From Actinomycetospora endophytica (GTDB lineage Bacteria; Actinomycetota; Actinomycetes; Mycobacteriales; Pseudonocardiaceae): a stretch of 64,000 bases of DNA. The stretch lies in assembly GCF_021026375.1 (NCBI RefSeq), contig NZ_JAJNDB010000011.1:62001-126000 (forward strand). Direction: 5' to 3'. The position numbers and the translations under genes are program-made. Positions 25,235 to 34,196 of the stretch are shown here, one piece after another. Within the stretch, counting starts at the first letter, position 1. The number at the start of each line of letters is the position of its first letter. The notes below the pieces were generated by a model, which was not told the origin of the DNA, ran no database searches, and saw only the letters and a program-made list of their open reading frames with translations.

Positions 25235-26028
25235 CGACGCTCGTCGCCACCGACCTGGACCGCACCGTGGTGCACTCCGCCCGCGTCGCCGGCCCTGCCC
25301 GGCCGCGCGAACTCGTCTGTCTCGAGCGCCGTGGCTCTGTGGCGACGGCGTCGTTGCTCCGCTCGACCGCGGCGACCCTGGGCGAACTCGCCCGCCGGGT
25401 CGTCTGGGTTCCCGCCACCACCCGATCCGTCGCGGAGTACCGGCGGCTGGACCTGGCCGGGCGGCTCGGGCTCGTCCCGCGCCATGCCGTGTGCGCGAAC
25501 GGCGGGGTGCTGCTCGTCGACGGCGTCCGCGACCCGGCGTGGGCAGCTCGGATCGAGGTCCTGCTCGCCGGGGTGGCCCCGCCGGTCGAGATCGCCGACC
25601 TGGTCACCCGGCACCTCGACCGCCTCTCCTCGGACACCGACGTCCCGCCGCGCGTCGTCGACGGAGTCCTGGTCGTCGCTCGTGCCCGACCGGCCGTCGG
25701 CCTCGACGAGCTGAGCGCGGAGTGCGCCGCGCGCGGGTGGCGGACCGTCGTGCACGGCGACAAGGTGCACCTCCTGCCCGCGGCCCTGGGCAAGTGCGCC
25801 GCGGTGGAGGAGGTCCGACGCCGGGTCGGGGCGACCCACCTGCTCGCCGCGGGCGACTCTCCCCTCGACGCGGAGATGCTGGCCGCGGCGGACGCCGGCA
25901 TCCATCCGTCCGACGGGCGCCTGTACGCGGACGGATGGGCGGCGGACCACGTCGTCACGACCACCGGCACCGGGGTGCGGGCGGGACACGAGATCGTCCG
26001 CTGGCTGCTCGCGCGGGCGGTGCGCTGA
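25231..26028 (+). CDS. HAD-family phosphatase of the Ter-type module
   Basis: A 265-residue Cof/SPP-like HAD phosphatase: motif I VATDLDRTVVHSA (~5-17), TTRSVAEYRRL (~65), the Lys region GKCAAVEEVRRR (~189) and motif IV AAGDSPLDAEML (~209). HAD proteins of this type accompany the PRTase-TRSP-StiP genes in Ter operons and are predicted to dephosphorylate the ribosylated product. ATG 25231 overlaps the fusion gene stop by 4 bp. It ends before a strong hairpin at 26032-26063. Confidence 0.87.
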   Translation: MTTLVATDLDRTVVHSARVAGPARPRELVCLERRGSVATASLLRSTAATLGELARRVVWVPATTRSVAEYRRLDLAGRLGLVPRHAVCANGGVLLVDGVRDPAWAARIEVLLAGVAPPVEIADLVTRHLDRLSSDTDVPPRVVDGVLVVARARPAVGLDELSAECAARGWRTVVHGDKVHLLPAALGKCAAVEEVRRRVGATHLLAAGDSPLDAEMLAAADAGIHPSDGRLYADGWAADHVVTTTGTGVRAGHEIVRWLLARAVR

Positions 26029-26031
26029 GCA

Positions 26032-26063
26032 CCCGGGCCGATCCTGGGCACGGCGGGCCCGGG
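26032..26063. terminator. Bidirectional hairpin terminator candidate
   Basis: CCCGGGCC (26032-26039) and GGCCCGGG (26056-26063) are perfect 8-bp arms between the convergent HAD and cyclase genes. No T-run follows, as is usual for actinobacterial I-shaped terminators. Confidence 0.55.
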
Positions 26064-26064
26064 A

Positions 26065-27000
26065 TCAGAAGGTGGCGATCGGGTTGACGGGGCTGCCGGA
26101 CGTGCCGGCGAAGCGGATCGGTGCGACGGCGAGGTGGAAGTCCCACTGGCCGAGCTCGTCGGCCGTCGTCGCGCACTCCTCGAGGTCGCAGTTGTCGAGC
26201 AGCCACAGACCCATCGCGACGAGGCCCACGGCATGGACCGGCATGAGCACGTCGCCGTATCCCGACGGCTGGACGTCCTGCGGGGTGTCGGCGCCGATCA
26301 GGGCGACCTCGCGTTCGTGCAACCACGGCAGGCAGGACGCGTGCCAGCCGGCCTGGGCGAGACCGATCGGCTCACCGGTCTCGTGCCGGGCGCGCCCGTA
26401 TCCGGTCCGGAGCAGGACCGCGTCGCCGGGCCGGACGACGACGCCCTGGCGGCGCTCGGCCTCCTCGAGGTCGTCGGGGAGGACACCCTCGCCCGGCTCC
26501 AACCAGGGCACGCCGCGGACCTTCGCGATGTCCAGCAGCACGCCGCGACTGACGATCCCGTGCGCGGCGGCCGTGACCGCGGCCCACGCCGTGCCGGCGT
26601 CGGCCTCGACCAACGAGTGCGAGCGCCCGTTGTACATCGTGCCGTCCCAGAAGAGGTGGGACGGCGCGTCGACGTGGGTGATCGTGTTGCCGTGGAACGT
26701 GATGCCGAGCCGTTCGGACGAGAAGCCCCAGCGCCGGTCGTCGTGGAAGCGCCCCGGCATGTTCTCGGCACCGGGCATGTCGGCGGCGCACGGGCACGCC
26801 GTCGTCGACCGCTCCATGTCGCGCGGAACGGCGACCTCCCATGCACACGACACGTTCCGGCCGTGGCGGACGGCGCGGGCGGCCGCCAGCCGGACGTCGT
26901 CGGTGATGTGGTTCAGGGTGCCGAGCTCGTCGTCGTCACCCCAGCGTCCCCAGTTGGACAGCGTGTCGAAGTACCCGAGCACGTCGTCCTGGGTGGTCAT
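26065..27000 (-). CDS. Cyclase-family metal-dependent hydrolase (kynurenine-formamidase-like)
   Basis: A 311-residue member of the cyclase/KynB superfamily. The metal-binding signature appears as NTITHVDAPSHLFWDG near residue 105, and GVLLDIAKVRG and VLLRTGYG match the family core. Longer actinobacterial members hydrolyse amides or lactones in aromatic degradation. It is divergent from the acyl-CoA ligase at 27093 and may be coregulated with it. The substrate is not evident. Confidence 0.83.
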   Translation of the reverse strand: MTTQDDVLGYFDTLSNWGRWGDDDELGTLNHITDDVRLAAARAVRHGRNVSCAWEVAVPRDMERSTTACPCAADMPGAENMPGRFHDDRRWGFSSERLGITFHGNTITHVDAPSHLFWDGTMYNGRSHSLVEADAGTAWAAVTAAAHGIVSRGVLLDIAKVRGVPWLEPGEGVLPDDLEEAERRQGVVVRPGDAVLLRTGYGRARHETGEPIGLAQAGWHASCLPWLHEREVALIGADTPQDVQPSGYGDVLMPVHAVGLVAMGLWLLDNCDLEECATTADELGQWDFHLAVAPIRFAGTSGSPVNPIATF

Positions 27001-27092
27001 CGGCCGACACTAGATCCTCGGACGCGTACAGGGTTCTCGTCACGGCCGGGAGACAGCAAGATGCTTCGGGGCACGACGCAGTGAGGAGACCG

Positions 27093-28640
27093 ATGACGGG
27101 ATCAGGGTCGATCACCGGGCGCGGGATGACGATGAGCGACATGCTCGCCCGCAGCGCACGACGCGGGCCGGAGGACACCGCGTTCGTCGATGCCCGCTCG
27201 CGACGGACCTACCGGGAGGTCGACGAGCGGGTGACCCGGCTGGGCAACGTCCTGTCGGCCCGCGGTGTCGAGGCGGGTGACCGGGTGGCGGTGCTGGGGC
27301 GCAACAGCACCGACGTCGTGGAAGCCTGGCTCGCCGCGCTGCGGGTCGGCGCCATCGCGGTGCCGGTGAACTTCCGGATGGTCGCCGACGAGATCGCCTA
27401 CGTCCTCGCCGACAGCGGTGCCACCGTCGTGCTCCGCGACGAGGAGTTCACCGACGTCGTCGACGAGGCCCGTCGCGCCGCCCCCGGGGCGGCCGTCGTC
27501 ATGACCCTGGGTGATGACGACGTCGAGGCGTCCGGGGTGTACCGCGAGCAGCCGGTGAGCGACGACGCGGCGGCGTTCATCATGTACACCTCGGGGACGA
27601 CCGGGTTCCCCAAGGGAGCGGTGCTGTCCCATCGCAACCTCTACCTGCACGCCTTCAGTTCGATGGCGACGCTGGGGCTCGAGGGCGACGACCGCGTGTG
27701 GATGTCCGCGGCGCCGCTGTTCCACATCGCCGGGCTGTCGGGGATGCTGCCGGCGTTGATCACCGGCGGCACCGTCGTGATCCCGCCGTCGGGGAGCTTC
27801 GACCCGACGGCGACCGTGCGGACCCTCGTCGAGGAGGGCGTCACCTCGTGCTTCATGGTGCCGGCGCAGTGGCAGGCGATCTGCGCCGTGCCCGATCTCG
27901 CCGGGCAGGACCTGTCCCGGTTGCGCCGGATCTCGTGGGGTGCGGCCCCGGCCTCCACCACGCTCCTGAAGACGATGATCGCCGCGTTCCCGCAGGCCGA
28001 GGTCTGCACGGCCTTCGGGCAGACCGAGTGCAGCCCGGTGACCACCTACCTGCGCGGCGAGGACTCGATCCGCAAGATCGGCTCGATCGGGACCCCGATG
28101 ATCGGGGTCGAGGTCCGCGTCGTCGACGAGGAGATGAACGACGTCCCGCGCGGAACGGTCGGCGAGATCGTCTATCGCAGTCCCATGGTGATGACCGAGT
28201 ACTGGAACAAGCCCGAGGAGACCGCCGAGGCGTTCCGCGGCGGGTGGTTCCACTCGGGCGACCTGGTCCGTGAGGACGACGACGGGTACCTGTACGTGGT
28301 CGACCGGGTGAAGGACATGATCATCTCGGGTGGCGAGAACATCTACTGCGCCGAGGTCGAGAACGTGCTGTCCGGGCACCCCAAGATCGTCGAGGTGGCG
28401 CTGATCGGTGTGCCCGACGACCGGTGGGGCGAGACCCCGCTGGCGGTCGTCGTCGCGCGGGACCCGGATGACGCGCCGACCGACGCCGAGGTCGAGGCCT
28501 TCGCGCGCGAGCACCTGGCGGCCTACAAGCGCCCTCGGCACGTGCGGCACGTGGACGCGCTGCCGCGGAATCCCGGTGGCAAGGTCGTCAAGAAGACGCT
28601 GCGGGAGCAGTTCGCCCAGGCCGCCGATCAACATCGGTGA
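27093..28640 (+). CDS. Acyl-CoA ligase (ANL superfamily)
   Basis: A 515-residue AMP-forming ligase. The P-loop-like motif IMYTSGTTGFPKGA (~165), ATP/adenine segment SWGAAPAS and TAFGQTECSPVTTY (~310), DGYLYVVDRVKDMIISGGENIY hinge region split across ~400-420, and the C-terminal catalytic lysine context NPGGKVVKKTLR are all intact. ATG 27093 follows GAGGAG at a good distance; GTG 27081 upstream is less likely. It likely activates a fatty or aromatic acid. Confidence 0.87.
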   Translation: MTGSGSITGRGMTMSDMLARSARRGPEDTAFVDARSRRTYREVDERVTRLGNVLSARGVEAGDRVAVLGRNSTDVVEAWLAALRVGAIAVPVNFRMVADEIAYVLADSGATVVLRDEEFTDVVDEARRAAPGAAVVMTLGDDDVEASGVYREQPVSDDAAAFIMYTSGTTGFPKGAVLSHRNLYLHAFSSMATLGLEGDDRVWMSAAPLFHIAGLSGMLPALITGGTVVIPPSGSFDPTATVRTLVEEGVTSCFMVPAQWQAICAVPDLAGQDLSRLRRISWGAAPASTTLLKTMIAAFPQAEVCTAFGQTECSPVTTYLRGEDSIRKIGSIGTPMIGVEVRVVDEEMNDVPRGTVGEIVYRSPMVMTEYWNKPEETAEAFRGGWFHSGDLVREDDDGYLYVVDRVKDMIISGGENIYCAEVENVLSGHPKIVEVALIGVPDDRWGETPLAVVVARDPDDAPTDAEVEAFAREHLAAYKRPRHVRHVDALPRNPGGKVVKKTLREQFAQAADQHR

Positions 28641-28759
28641 CCGGCGCCCGCCGACGGTCGTCGGGGTCCCGTACTGGCGCAGCGACGGACCGTCCACGAC
28701 GAGCCACGCCGCCACCTGCCCGGACCGACCCCACGAGCCAGTCCGCGACCCGGAGCCCG

Positions 28760-29965
28760 TCATGTCCCGGCCGTCCGCGGCATCTGTGTCCACGCACGGA
28801 TCGCGTTGACGAGCTCGGCCGAGTCGGTCGGGTCGGTGAGCGATCGGCCGGTCGACGTCTCGATCCTGCGGAGGCGGTAGCGGACGGTGTTGGGGTGGCA
28901 GAACATGACCTTGCCCGTCTCCTGGGCCGAGCCGCCGGAGTCGATCCACGCCTCCAAGGTCTGCAACAGCGTGTTCCGGTCGTCGGCGGGGAGCTCGAGG
29001 AGCTCGCCGAGGACCTCCTGCGCGGCGCCGAGCGCGGCCTGGGGCGCGGCGGCCAGCAGGACGTTGAGCGGCCGTTCGTGGAACTGCTCCACGCCCTGGC
29101 TCCCCTGGCAGCCCTCCAGGGCGAGCCGGGCGAGACTCAGGGCCCAGGCGGCCTGACGCAGCTCCATGAACACCGGGCTGACTCCGCCGGACCCGGAGGC
29201 GTTCCGGCGGAGGATCGTGAGCGCGGACTCCGCGCGGGACCGGTCGCCGAGGGCGACGATCCCGAGGCAGCTCTCGGCCTCGAGGCGCCACACCGAGCTC
29301 ATCTCCGCGACGGAGAGGGCCTGTTCGATCCTCGGCATCGGGTCGTGACCCAACCGGGCACGGGCCACCACGACGAGGAACGCCCCGACGAGGGGTAGCT
29401 GCAGCGCCTGGGCGACCTCCCAGAGCATTCCCGGGGTGGACTGTCCTGCGAGCACCGCCTCGACGAGGACGGCGCGCTCGCGTTCCTGGGTCCGGGCGAG
29501 GAGGCGGGCTTCGTCGCGGTAGGCGGCGATGCCGGCGTCGCAGTAGGCGTTCTGCAGTTCGAAGACGGTGTGCGCGAGGTCGACCAGCACGGCGTCGGGG
29601 ACGTCGGCGCACTCCCGCGCGACCGCCAGCATCCGCGACCAGATCTCCGCGAACCCGACGCGGTAGGCGCTGAGCACGTCCACGAGGGGGGTGCCCTGTG
29701 CCGCGCGGGCGCGGCCGGTGGTCCGCACGGCGCGCAGGTCGGCGTCCGTGCCCGTCCCGGACAGACCGGCGACGATGAAGTCGACATTGTTCGTGACCGA
29801 GGCGCGCAGGTCCTCGGCCGGGACGACATCGTCGCGGCCGTAGACCGGGATCTCGTCGTGGATCCGGTCGATCACGGATGCCAGCAGATCGGGCATCCGT
29901 CCTCGGACGCCCTCGACCACCCGCGCGACGGCGGCCTCGCTGCCCGTCGGTGCCGCCTGTCCCAT
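28760..29965 (-). CDS. PucR-type helix-turn-helix regulator
   Basis: A 401-residue PucR/CdaR-like regulator with a helical sensor-like N-terminus (~1-160), a middle domain, and the C-terminal PucR HTH (ETGKVMFCHPNTVRYRLRRIETSTG). It shares overall architecture with the regulator at 11298-12485 but has a different N-terminal sequence. It is divergent from the ligase/PHA operon beginning at 30113; a perfect inverted repeat at 30041-30056 lies between them. Confidence 0.85.
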   Translation of the reverse strand: MGQAAPTGSEAAVARVVEGVRGRMPDLLASVIDRIHDEIPVYGRDDVVPAEDLRASVTNNVDFIVAGLSGTGTDADLRAVRTTGRARAAQGTPLVDVLSAYRVGFAEIWSRMLAVARECADVPDAVLVDLAHTVFELQNAYCDAGIAAYRDEARLLARTQERERAVLVEAVLAGQSTPGMLWEVAQALQLPLVGAFLVVVARARLGHDPMPRIEQALSVAEMSSVWRLEAESCLGIVALGDRSRAESALTILRRNASGSGGVSPVFMELRQAAWALSLARLALEGCQGSQGVEQFHERPLNVLLAAAPQAALGAAQEVLGELLELPADDRNTLLQTLEAWIDSGGSAQETGKVMFCHPNTVRYRLRRIETSTGRSLTDPTDSAELVNAIRAWTQMPRTAGT

Positions 29966-30040
29966 CGCGACACCTTAGGAGGCACGGGTCGCGCCGCGGC
30001 GACATCTCCGAGGATCTGCTTGTTCCCGGTGACACCGTGC

Positions 30041-30056
30041 TTGGTCCCATGACCAA
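30041..30056. promoter_or_regulatory. Inverted repeat, candidate PucR operator
   Basis: TTGGTC-CCAT-GACCAA is a perfect 6+6 bp inverted repeat in the divergent promoter region between the PucR regulator and the acyl-CoA ligase/PHA operon. Confidence 0.45.
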
Positions 30057-30112
30057 TGACGTGGGACGTGACATGCGACATCGTCTCGGCCGACGGGGAG
30101 AGGTGGCACACG

Positions 30113-31618
30113 ATGAACCTGGCAGCACATCTGGTCGACCAGGCGCGCGACCGAGGCGGGGCGGCTGCTCTGCTGGTCGGCGACGAGACGATCACGTACG
30201 ACGAGTTGTCCGAACGAGCTGCGGCGGTGGCTGCGCGGTTGCGCGCCCACGGGCTCGCGCCCGGCGACCGGGTGGGCCTCGTGTCCGCCAACGTGCCGGC
30301 GTTCCCGGTCGCGTTCTACGGCGCGTTGATGGCCGGATGCGCGGTGGTGCCGATGAATCCGCTGCTCACCGGTCGGGAGATCGACTACTACCTGGAGGAC
30401 TCCTCCGCGCGGGCGGTCGTGGCCGCCGAGAGTGTCGCGGGAGCGGCCCGCGAGACCGCCGGGGCCCGCGACCTGCCGGTGGTCGAGCTCGCCGACTCCG
30501 GGCAGCTCGACGACTCCGGACAGCCCGCGGAGGAAGGTCCGTCGGTCGCCGAGCGCACCGACGACGATCTCGCGGTCGTGCTGTACACCTCCGGCACCAC
30601 GGGGCAGCCGAAGGGCGCGATGCTCACGCACGCGAACCTGACCAGCAACGCCCGCACGGCGGCCGAGACCCTGATCCGGGCCACCCCCGATGACGTGATC
30701 ATGGGGTGCCTGCCGCTGTTCCACGTGTTCGGCCTGACCTGCGGCCTGAACGCGGCCGTGCTCTCCGGGGCCTCGCTGGCGCTGCTCCCGCGGTTCGATG
30801 CCGGGCGCGCGCTCCAGACGATCTCGTGGCACCGCGTGACGGTCTTCGAGGGCGTGCCGACGATGTACTCGGCGATGATGGGCGTCCCGGACGCCGGGTC
30901 CCACGACACCTCCAGCCTGCGCACCTGCCTCTCCGGCGGCGCGGCGATGCCGGGCGAGGTCCTGCGCGGCTTCGAGGAGACGTTCGGGTGCGCGATCCTC
31001 GAGGGCTACGGGCTGTCGGAGACGTCCCCGATCGTCTCGTTCAACCAGCCGGACCAGGAGCGCAGGGTCGGCTCGATCGGGACACCTGTCCGCGGGGTCG
31101 AGGTCCGGGTGGTCGGCGAGGACGGTGCCGATGTCGCCCCGGGGGAGGTGGGGGAGATCGCGGTCCGGGGCGAGTGCCTCATGGCCGGCTATCTCGACCG
31201 GCCCGAGGCCACGGCGGAGTCGATCCCGGACGGGTGGTTCCGCACCGGTGACCTCGCCCGCGCCGATGACGACGGCTACCTGTTCATCGTCGACCGCAAG
31301 AAGCAGCTGATCATCCGCGGTGGGTACAACGTCTACCCGCGCGAGATCGAGGAGGTGCTCTACGAGCACCCGGCCATCGCCGAGGCGGCCGTCATCGGGC
31401 TGAAGCACCCGTCGCTGGGCGAGGAGGTCGGGGCGGCGGTCGCGATCGCCCCGGACGCGGAGTTCGATCCCGACGCGATCCGGGCGTTCTGCAAGGAACG
31501 GGTGGCCCCGTACAAGTACCCGCGCCACATCTGGCAGGTGGACGAGCTGCCCAAGGGCCCGACGGGCAAGATCCAGCACCGCGACGTCGTCGTTCCCGAC
31601 GACGTGGTGGTCGGCTGA
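30113..31618 (+). CDS. Long-chain acyl-CoA ligase heading the PHA operon
   Basis: A 501-residue ANL-superfamily ligase: VVLYTSGTTGQPKGAML (~158), GYGLSETSPIVSFN (~300), DGYLFIVDRKKQLIIRGG near 385-405, and the C-terminal lysine context LPKGPTGKIQHRDV. I start it at ATG 30113 after GGGGAGAGG; an upstream in-frame ATG at 30056 falls in the operator region. Its stop overlaps the PHA synthase start by one base, so the ligase probably supplies hydroxyacyl- or acyl-CoA for polymer synthesis or reactivates released monomers. Confidence 0.87.
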   Translation: MNLAAHLVDQARDRGGAAALLVGDETITYDELSERAAAVAARLRAHGLAPGDRVGLVSANVPAFPVAFYGALMAGCAVVPMNPLLTGREIDYYLEDSSARAVVAAESVAGAARETAGARDLPVVELADSGQLDDSGQPAEEGPSVAERTDDDLAVVLYTSGTTGQPKGAMLTHANLTSNARTAAETLIRATPDDVIMGCLPLFHVFGLTCGLNAAVLSGASLALLPRFDAGRALQTISWHRVTVFEGVPTMYSAMMGVPDAGSHDTSSLRTCLSGGAAMPGEVLRGFEETFGCAILEGYGLSETSPIVSFNQPDQERRVGSIGTPVRGVEVRVVGEDGADVAPGEVGEIAVRGECLMAGYLDRPEATAESIPDGWFRTGDLARADDDGYLFIVDRKKQLIIRGGYNVYPREIEEVLYEHPAIAEAAVIGLKHPSLGEEVGAAVAIAPDAEFDPDAIRAFCKERVAPYKYPRHIWQVDELPKGPTGKIQHRDVVVPDDVVVG

Positions 31619-33300
31619 TGGCCGACCACGACGACGACGTCGAGGCGGGAGCCCCCCTCGACCTCCTGCTCGCCGAAGCCACGCGGGGCGGATGGCGCTC
31701 GATGCTGCCGCGGGCCTCGACGGTGCGGTTCGCGGCGGCCCTGGCCCGTCGACCGGAGACGGTCGTGCGACGTGGTCGCGGCCTCGTCGCCGAGCTCGGC
31801 CGGATCGTCGTCGGGACCTCGACGACCGAGCCCGAGGCGCGCGATCGACGGTTCTCGGACGACGCGTGGAGCGGCAACCCGGTGCTGCGACGGGCGATGC
31901 AGACCCATCTCGCCGTCGGGCACGCCGCCGAGGCACTGGTCGAGGACGTCGAGCTCCCCGAGGCCGACGCGCAGCGCGTGTCGCTGTCGGTGTCCAACGC
32001 CGTCGACGCGCTCGCGCCGAGCAACAACCCGCTGCTCAACCCGCGGGCGCTCAAGGCGGTGATCGACACCGGTGGCGCCAACATGGTCACGGGCGTCCGG
32101 AACCTCGTCCGGGACGTCGCCACCGCGCCCAGGGTGCCGCGCATGGTGGAACCGGACGCCTTCGACGTCGGGCGGGACCTGGCCGCGAGCCCGGGCGTGG
32201 TCGTCCTGCGGACACCGGTGTTCGAGCTGATCCGCTACGTCCCCACGACCGACGAGGTGCGGGAGGCTCCGCTCGTGGTCGTTCCCCCGACGATCAACAA
32301 GTACTACGTGGTGGACCTCGCCCCGGGACGCAGCCTGGTCGAGTACCTGGTCGGGGAGGGCCACCAGGTCTTCATGATCTCCTGGCGGAACCCGGACGTC
32401 CGGCACGCCTCGTGGGGCTTCGACACCTACGGCGCGGCGATCGTCGAGGCCCTGGACGCCGCGCGGGAGGCCGCCGGTTCGACGCGGACGTCGATGCTGG
32501 GCCTGTGCTCCGGGGGCATCCTGAGCGCGATGGTCCTCGCCCATCTGGCCGCCGTGGGGGAGCAGGACCGGATCGCGGCCGCGGCCTTCTCGGTGGCGGT
32601 GCTCGACCATGCCGACGGCGGGCTTCCCGGTGCGCTCCTGACCCCCGCCGCCGCGGAAGCCGCGATCCGCGCATCGGCGGTCCACGGCTACCTCGACGGC
32701 AGGTCTCTCGCCGAGGTGTTCGCCTGGCTGCGGCCGAACGACCTCATCTGGAACTACTGGGTCGAGAACTACCTGCTGGGGCGTTCGCCGAAGCCGTTCG
32801 ACGTGCTGTTCTGGAACGCCGACACGACCCGGATGCCGGCCGGTCTGCATCGCGACTTCATCCGTCTCGCCCAGCGCAACGCGCTCGTCGAGGGGGGAGC
32901 CGACATGCTCGGCACCCCGGTGGACCTGTCCGTGGTCGGCGTGGACGCCTACGTCACCGCCGGATCCACCGACCACCTGTGCCCGTGGCAGGGGTGTTAC
33001 GCGACGAGCCGCCTGCTGGGCGGCAAGGTCAGGTTCGTGCTGTCGTCGGGCGGGCACATCGCCTCGATCGTCAACCCGCCCGGGAACACCCGCACGCACT
33101 TCCGCGTCGGGGACCACACGCCGGGCGACCCCGAGGGGTGGTCGGCCGCCGCCGAACGCGTGGAGGGCTCGTGGTGGCCGGACCTCAGCGCCTGGCTCGG
33201 CGAGCGCAGCGGGGCCGAGGTCCCCGCCCCCGACGTCCGGGACGGCGTGGCGCACCCGGTGCTCGGTGAGGCGCCCGGCAGCTACGTCCGCGCCACGTGA
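31618..33300 (+). CDS. phaC: Poly(3-hydroxyalkanoate) synthase
   Basis: A 560-residue PHA polymerase with the lipase-box variant GLCSGG (Cys nucleophile, ~299), the conserved PTINKYYVVDLAPGRSLVEY (~223), ISWRNPDVRHASWG (~252), Asp in STDHLCPWQGCY (~452) and His in SSGGHIASIVNPP (~481). Length and absence of a separate PhaE fit a class I/II-type single-subunit enzyme. It polymerises hydroxyacyl-CoA into storage granules. ATG 31618 overlaps the ligase stop and its end overlaps the depolymerase-like gene. Confidence 0.92.
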   Translation: MADHDDDVEAGAPLDLLLAEATRGGWRSMLPRASTVRFAAALARRPETVVRRGRGLVAELGRIVVGTSTTEPEARDRRFSDDAWSGNPVLRRAMQTHLAVGHAAEALVEDVELPEADAQRVSLSVSNAVDALAPSNNPLLNPRALKAVIDTGGANMVTGVRNLVRDVATAPRVPRMVEPDAFDVGRDLAASPGVVVLRTPVFELIRYVPTTDEVREAPLVVVPPTINKYYVVDLAPGRSLVEYLVGEGHQVFMISWRNPDVRHASWGFDTYGAAIVEALDAAREAAGSTRTSMLGLCSGGILSAMVLAHLAAVGEQDRIAAAAFSVAVLDHADGGLPGALLTPAAAEAAIRASAVHGYLDGRSLAEVFAWLRPNDLIWNYWVENYLLGRSPKPFDVLFWNADTTRMPAGLHRDFIRLAQRNALVEGGADMLGTPVDLSVVGVDAYVTAGSTDHLCPWQGCYATSRLLGGKVRFVLSSGGHIASIVNPPGNTRTHFRVGDHTPGDPEGWSAAAERVEGSWWPDLSAWLGERSGAEVPAPDVRDGVAHPVLGEAPGSYVRAT

Positions 33301-34190
33301 ACCCGTCAGCCGGACAGGACCCGGGCTCCGGATTCGACACGGATGATCAGACGTCGGTACATGGCCGCTTCGGGTACCGGTTCGCGCTCACCCGCCGCCC
33401 GGGCGAACCCGGGCGGCCGCCGCTGCTGCTGTGCTCCGGGATCGGGTCGCCGCACGCGTTGTTCGACCCCCTGGTCGCCGAGCTCGCCCCGGACCGGCCG
33501 CTCGTCCGATTCGACCCTCCGGGGGTCGGTGCCTCCCCGCCGAGCCGGTGGCCGTACCGGTACGGCGTGCTCGCGCGGCTCCTCGCGGATGCGCTGCGCG
33601 AGCTCGGGCACGAGCGGTTCGACGTCCTCGGCATCTCCTGGGGCGGCGGGCTCGCCCAACAGCTCGCCTTCCAGTACCCGGGTCGATGCCGCCGGGTGGT
33701 GCTCGTCGCGACCGGGACCGGGACCCTCATGGTGCCCGCGCGACCTCGGGTCCTGGGCCGGATGCTCACCCCGCGCCGGCACCGGGACCCCGGCTACGCC
33801 GTCCGGTTCGCCGGCGAGCTCTACGGCGGCAGGGCCCGGGTGGACCCGGAGGCCGCGATGTCGGCGCTGCATCGTGCGCCCGTCCCCACCACCGCGAAGG
33901 GGTACCTGCACCAGCTCGCGGCGATCGCCGGCTGGAGCAGCCTCCCGTTCCTGCCGCTGATACGGCAACCGACCCTGGTCCTGGCGGGAGACGACGACCC
34001 GATCATCCCGCCCGCCAACTCGGCGATCCTCGGAGCACTGCTGCCGCGAGCCGTGGTGCACCGTTACAGCGGGGGGCACCTGCACCTGCTCACCGATCCC
34101 GAGGACCTCGCGCCCGTCATCGACGCCTTCCTCGGGTCCGAGTCCGCCATCGAGAAAGACCCGCGGGAACGACCGTGTCGACCCTGCTGA
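33297..34190 (+). CDS. Alpha/beta hydrolase, intracellular PHA depolymerase-like
   Basis: A 297-residue hydrolase with the nucleophile elbow GISWGG (~116) as in medium-chain PhaZ depolymerases, oxyanion region CSGIGSPHALFDP (~45), Asp in AGDDDPIIPP (~233) and His in SGGHLHLLTD (~260). GTG 33297 overlaps the synthase stop. The ligase-synthase-depolymerase order gives a compact operon for making, mobilising and reactivating the polymer. It is convergent with malate synthase, only six bases away. Confidence 0.85.
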   Translation: MNPSAGQDPGSGFDTDDQTSVHGRFGYRFALTRRPGEPGRPPLLLCSGIGSPHALFDPLVAELAPDRPLVRFDPPGVGASPPSRWPYRYGVLARLLADALRELGHERFDVLGISWGGGLAQQLAFQYPGRCRRVVLVATGTGTLMVPARPRVLGRMLTPRRHRDPGYAVRFAGELYGGRARVDPEAAMSALHRAPVPTTAKGYLHQLAAIAGWSSLPFLPLIRQPTLVLAGDDDPIIPPANSAILGALLPRAVVHRYSGGHLHLLTDPEDLAPVIDAFLGSESAIEKDPRERPCRPC

Positions 34191-34196
34191 GTGCGT

